A model generated the notes under the pieces. It did no database searches. It saw nothing but the letters and a program-made list of their open reading frames with translations, and had not been told where the DNA came from. The translations under genes and the position numbers were made by a program. 8,214 bases of DNA from Bacteroidales bacterium. Lineage in GTDB: Bacteria; Bacteroidota; Bacteroidia; Bacteroidales; JAADJA01. This document shows, piece by piece, positions 7,158-8,214 of this stretch (its first letter is position 1; the number at the start of each line of letters is the position of its first letter). The stretch is taken from the NCBI GenBank assembly GCA_029934735.1, contig JAOZLR010000102.1:1-8214 (forward strand), given 5' to 3'.

Positions 7158-7823
7158 TTAGTTACATCCATCCGGACCACAAACATGGCCGGGCTCCCCG
7201 TGAGGAGGATCATCCTGTATGCCGGCCTCGTCTTCTACTTTGTAACCTGTACTGTTAATGGCATCTATAATCGCTTTTTTATCCGTCTGCCCGACATCAA
7301 ATTCCACCTCTGCCAATTCTTCGCTATAACTGGCCGTAACCCTGATAACTCCAGTTAACTGAACAAGGGTATGTTCCACATGATCTTCACAACCATCACA
7401 GGTCATTCCGCTTACATTTAGTGTAAGTTCCTGTATATTTTCAGATGAAACAATTGCAATTCGGGGATCATTATCCTGATAGAAAATTTGTCCGTAATAG
7501 GGGAATGCTATCATTATAATAGCAAAGATGGTGACGAAGCCTAAAAAAGTTTTGGTTTGCCAGAAACTCTGCTTTTCTTCTTCCTCACAGGCACAGTCAA
7601 TCCCGGTGGCTTTTTCAGGCTTCAGTTTTTGGAACCAGGCAAAGCTTAATACCAAAACGGTAAAACCGATCAAATAAGGCCGGAAAGGTTCCATCCATGA
7701 AAGAGATGAAGCGATACCAGAGGCTCCTGAAACAAGGGCCAGGACCGGTGTAATACAGCACAGTGAAGCTGCCACTGCAGTGAGAATTCCAACTCCAGCA
7801 AATTTGTTTGATTTTGTATTCAT
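7158..7823 (-). CDS. merTP: MerTP: mercury importer MerT fused to a MerP-like domain
   Basis: A 221-residue inner-membrane Hg(II) importer. Residues 1-112 match MerT: TM1 (about 10-36) holds the Cys22-Cys23 pair in LCCITPVLAL, TM2 is about 48-65, a cytoplasmic loop carries Cys77-x-Cys79, and TM3 is about 92-112. With the known MerT topology the C-terminus is periplasmic. There, residues 134-197 form an HMA domain with GMTCDGC (Cys142, Cys145), equivalent to MerP. A short tail ends in GHVCGPDGCN, adding His213, Cys215 and Cys220. The expected route is periplasmic HMA, TM1 pair, loop pair, then MerA. The ATG overlaps the stop of the regulator gene by four bases (ATGA) and has no Shine-Dalgarno sequence, so translation is probably coupled. 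The fusion replaces a separate merP gene; none is in the window. Confidence 0.92.
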   Translation of the reverse strand: MNTKSNKFAGVGILTAVAASLCCITPVLALVSGASGIASSLSWMEPFRPYLIGFTVLVLSFAWFQKLKPEKATGIDCACEEEEKQSFWQTKTFLGFVTIFAIIMIAFPYYGQIFYQDNDPRIAIVSSENIQELTLNVSGMTCDGCEDHVEHTLVQLTGVIRVTASYSEELAEVEFDVGQTDKKAIIDAINSTGYKVEDEAGIQDDPPHGEPGHVCGPDGCN

Positions 7824-8200
7824 AATGTTTCGATGTTAAGTTTCTGACTTGTAATATGCTTAAATATTGGCCGGAGCAATTCCAGTTGATCTTCATTAAC
7901 AGAATAATAAATCGTTTGCGCCTCACGCCTGGTTTGCACCATATTTCCATCCCTCATTTTCCGGAGATGCTGTGATATGGCAGGGATGGTCATCCCCAGG
8001 ATATCGGCAAGATCACAGGGACATAGTTCCCCTTCCTCTGATAAAAGGAATAAGATCTTCAGTCGAACTTCATTCCCGGCAAGAGCCAGTAAATTGCTCA
8101 GTTGCTCAAATGAGGCCTGGCCTGATTGTAATTTCTTTCTACATTGTTCTATTTGAATCTCATCTGCAAAAACCCGGATACATGTAAACTTATTTTTCAT
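7820..8200 (-). CDS. ArsR/SmtB-family metal-responsive repressor, CadC-like
   Basis: A 126-residue winged-helix repressor, normal length for the family. The DNA-binding core runs from about 36 to 104, with helix-turn-helix DLADILGMTIPAISQHLRKM (63-82). The metal motif ELCPCD places Cys60 and Cys62 in helix 3 and sits beside an N-terminal Cys7 (KFTC) plus Cys20. This closely parallels CadC of Staphylococcus, whose Cys7, Cys58 and Cys60 help form the soft-metal site (ELCVCDIANILGVT). The gene is first in the mer operon and overlaps merTP by four bases, so it is the likely Hg(II) sensor, standing in for MerR. As an ArsR-type protein it should repress and be released by metal, not activate by twisting DNA as MerR does. 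Its promoter lies beyond the window: only 14 bases remain upstream, AT-rich and without a Shine-Dalgarno sequence. Family is certain; mercury response is inferred from context. Confidence 0.94.
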   Translation of the reverse strand: MKNKFTCIRVFADEIQIEQCRKKLQSGQASFEQLSNLLALAGNEVRLKILFLLSEEGELCPCDLADILGMTIPAISQHLRKMRDGNMVQTRREAQTIYYSVNEDQLELLRPIFKHITSQKLNIETL

Positions 8201-8214
8201 ATTTATATTTGTTT

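Noticed and set aside
7615..7950. Second minus-strand frame of 111 codons overlapping the ArsR and MerTP genes
   Set aside because: Both overlapped genes have strong family motifs and an ATGA junction; this frame is out of phase with both and has no recognisable content.
8201..8214. ATATTT direct repeats just before the ArsR-type gene as its operator
   Set aside because: Only 14 bases are available before the window ends, so neither symmetry nor promoter elements can be judged.

Overview
The window reads as part of a heavy-metal resistance island from a member of the Bacteroidota. Four things point there: an RND pump fused to a TolC-type channel, a merTP fusion gene, a TAnnTTTG-type -7 promoter element, and AT-rich start regions with almost no Shine-Dalgarno sequences. 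All six genes lie on the minus strand, so transcription runs from high to low coordinates. This assignment is inferred from gene style; no database was searched.

Right part (about 8200 down to 5437): a compact mercury operon. It encodes a CadC/ArsR-type metal-sensing repressor, a MerT inner-membrane mercury importer fused to a periplasmic MerP-like domain, and MerA mercuric reductase with an N-terminal metal-binding domain. The regulator and merTP overlap by four bases (ATGA). merA follows 83-84 bases later with no consensus promoter visible in between. There is no MerR, no MerB and no separate MerP. Hg(II) would be captured by the periplasmic domain, passed through MerT, and reduced to Hg(0) in the cytoplasm.

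Middle (5369 down to 4959): a Fur-superfamily regulator with Zur-like features. Just upstream lie a consensus-matching -7 element and an imperfect 7-1-7 Fur-box-like sequence.

Left part (4925 to the left edge): a perfect 15-bp 7-1-7 palindrome, then a small secreted His-rich protein of unknown function, then a 1446-residue pump. The pump is a CzcA-type HME-RND transporter whose C-terminus carries an internal signal-like segment and a whole TolC-like outer-membrane channel. The RND TM4 motif (DFGxxxDGAxxxxE) is of the divalent-cation CzcA/CnrA/NccA kind. The membrane fusion protein the pump should need is not in the window. The pump gene ends inside a 7-bp tandem repeat (four copies) that reaches the left edge and may lie at the start of the next gene.

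Working model: one module detoxifies mercury and the other exports divalent metals. The Fur/Zur-like regulator between them is best placed to control the second module through the palindrome. All intergenic stretches are shorter than 300 bases. I see no transposase, tRNA, rRNA, CRISPR array or attachment site.
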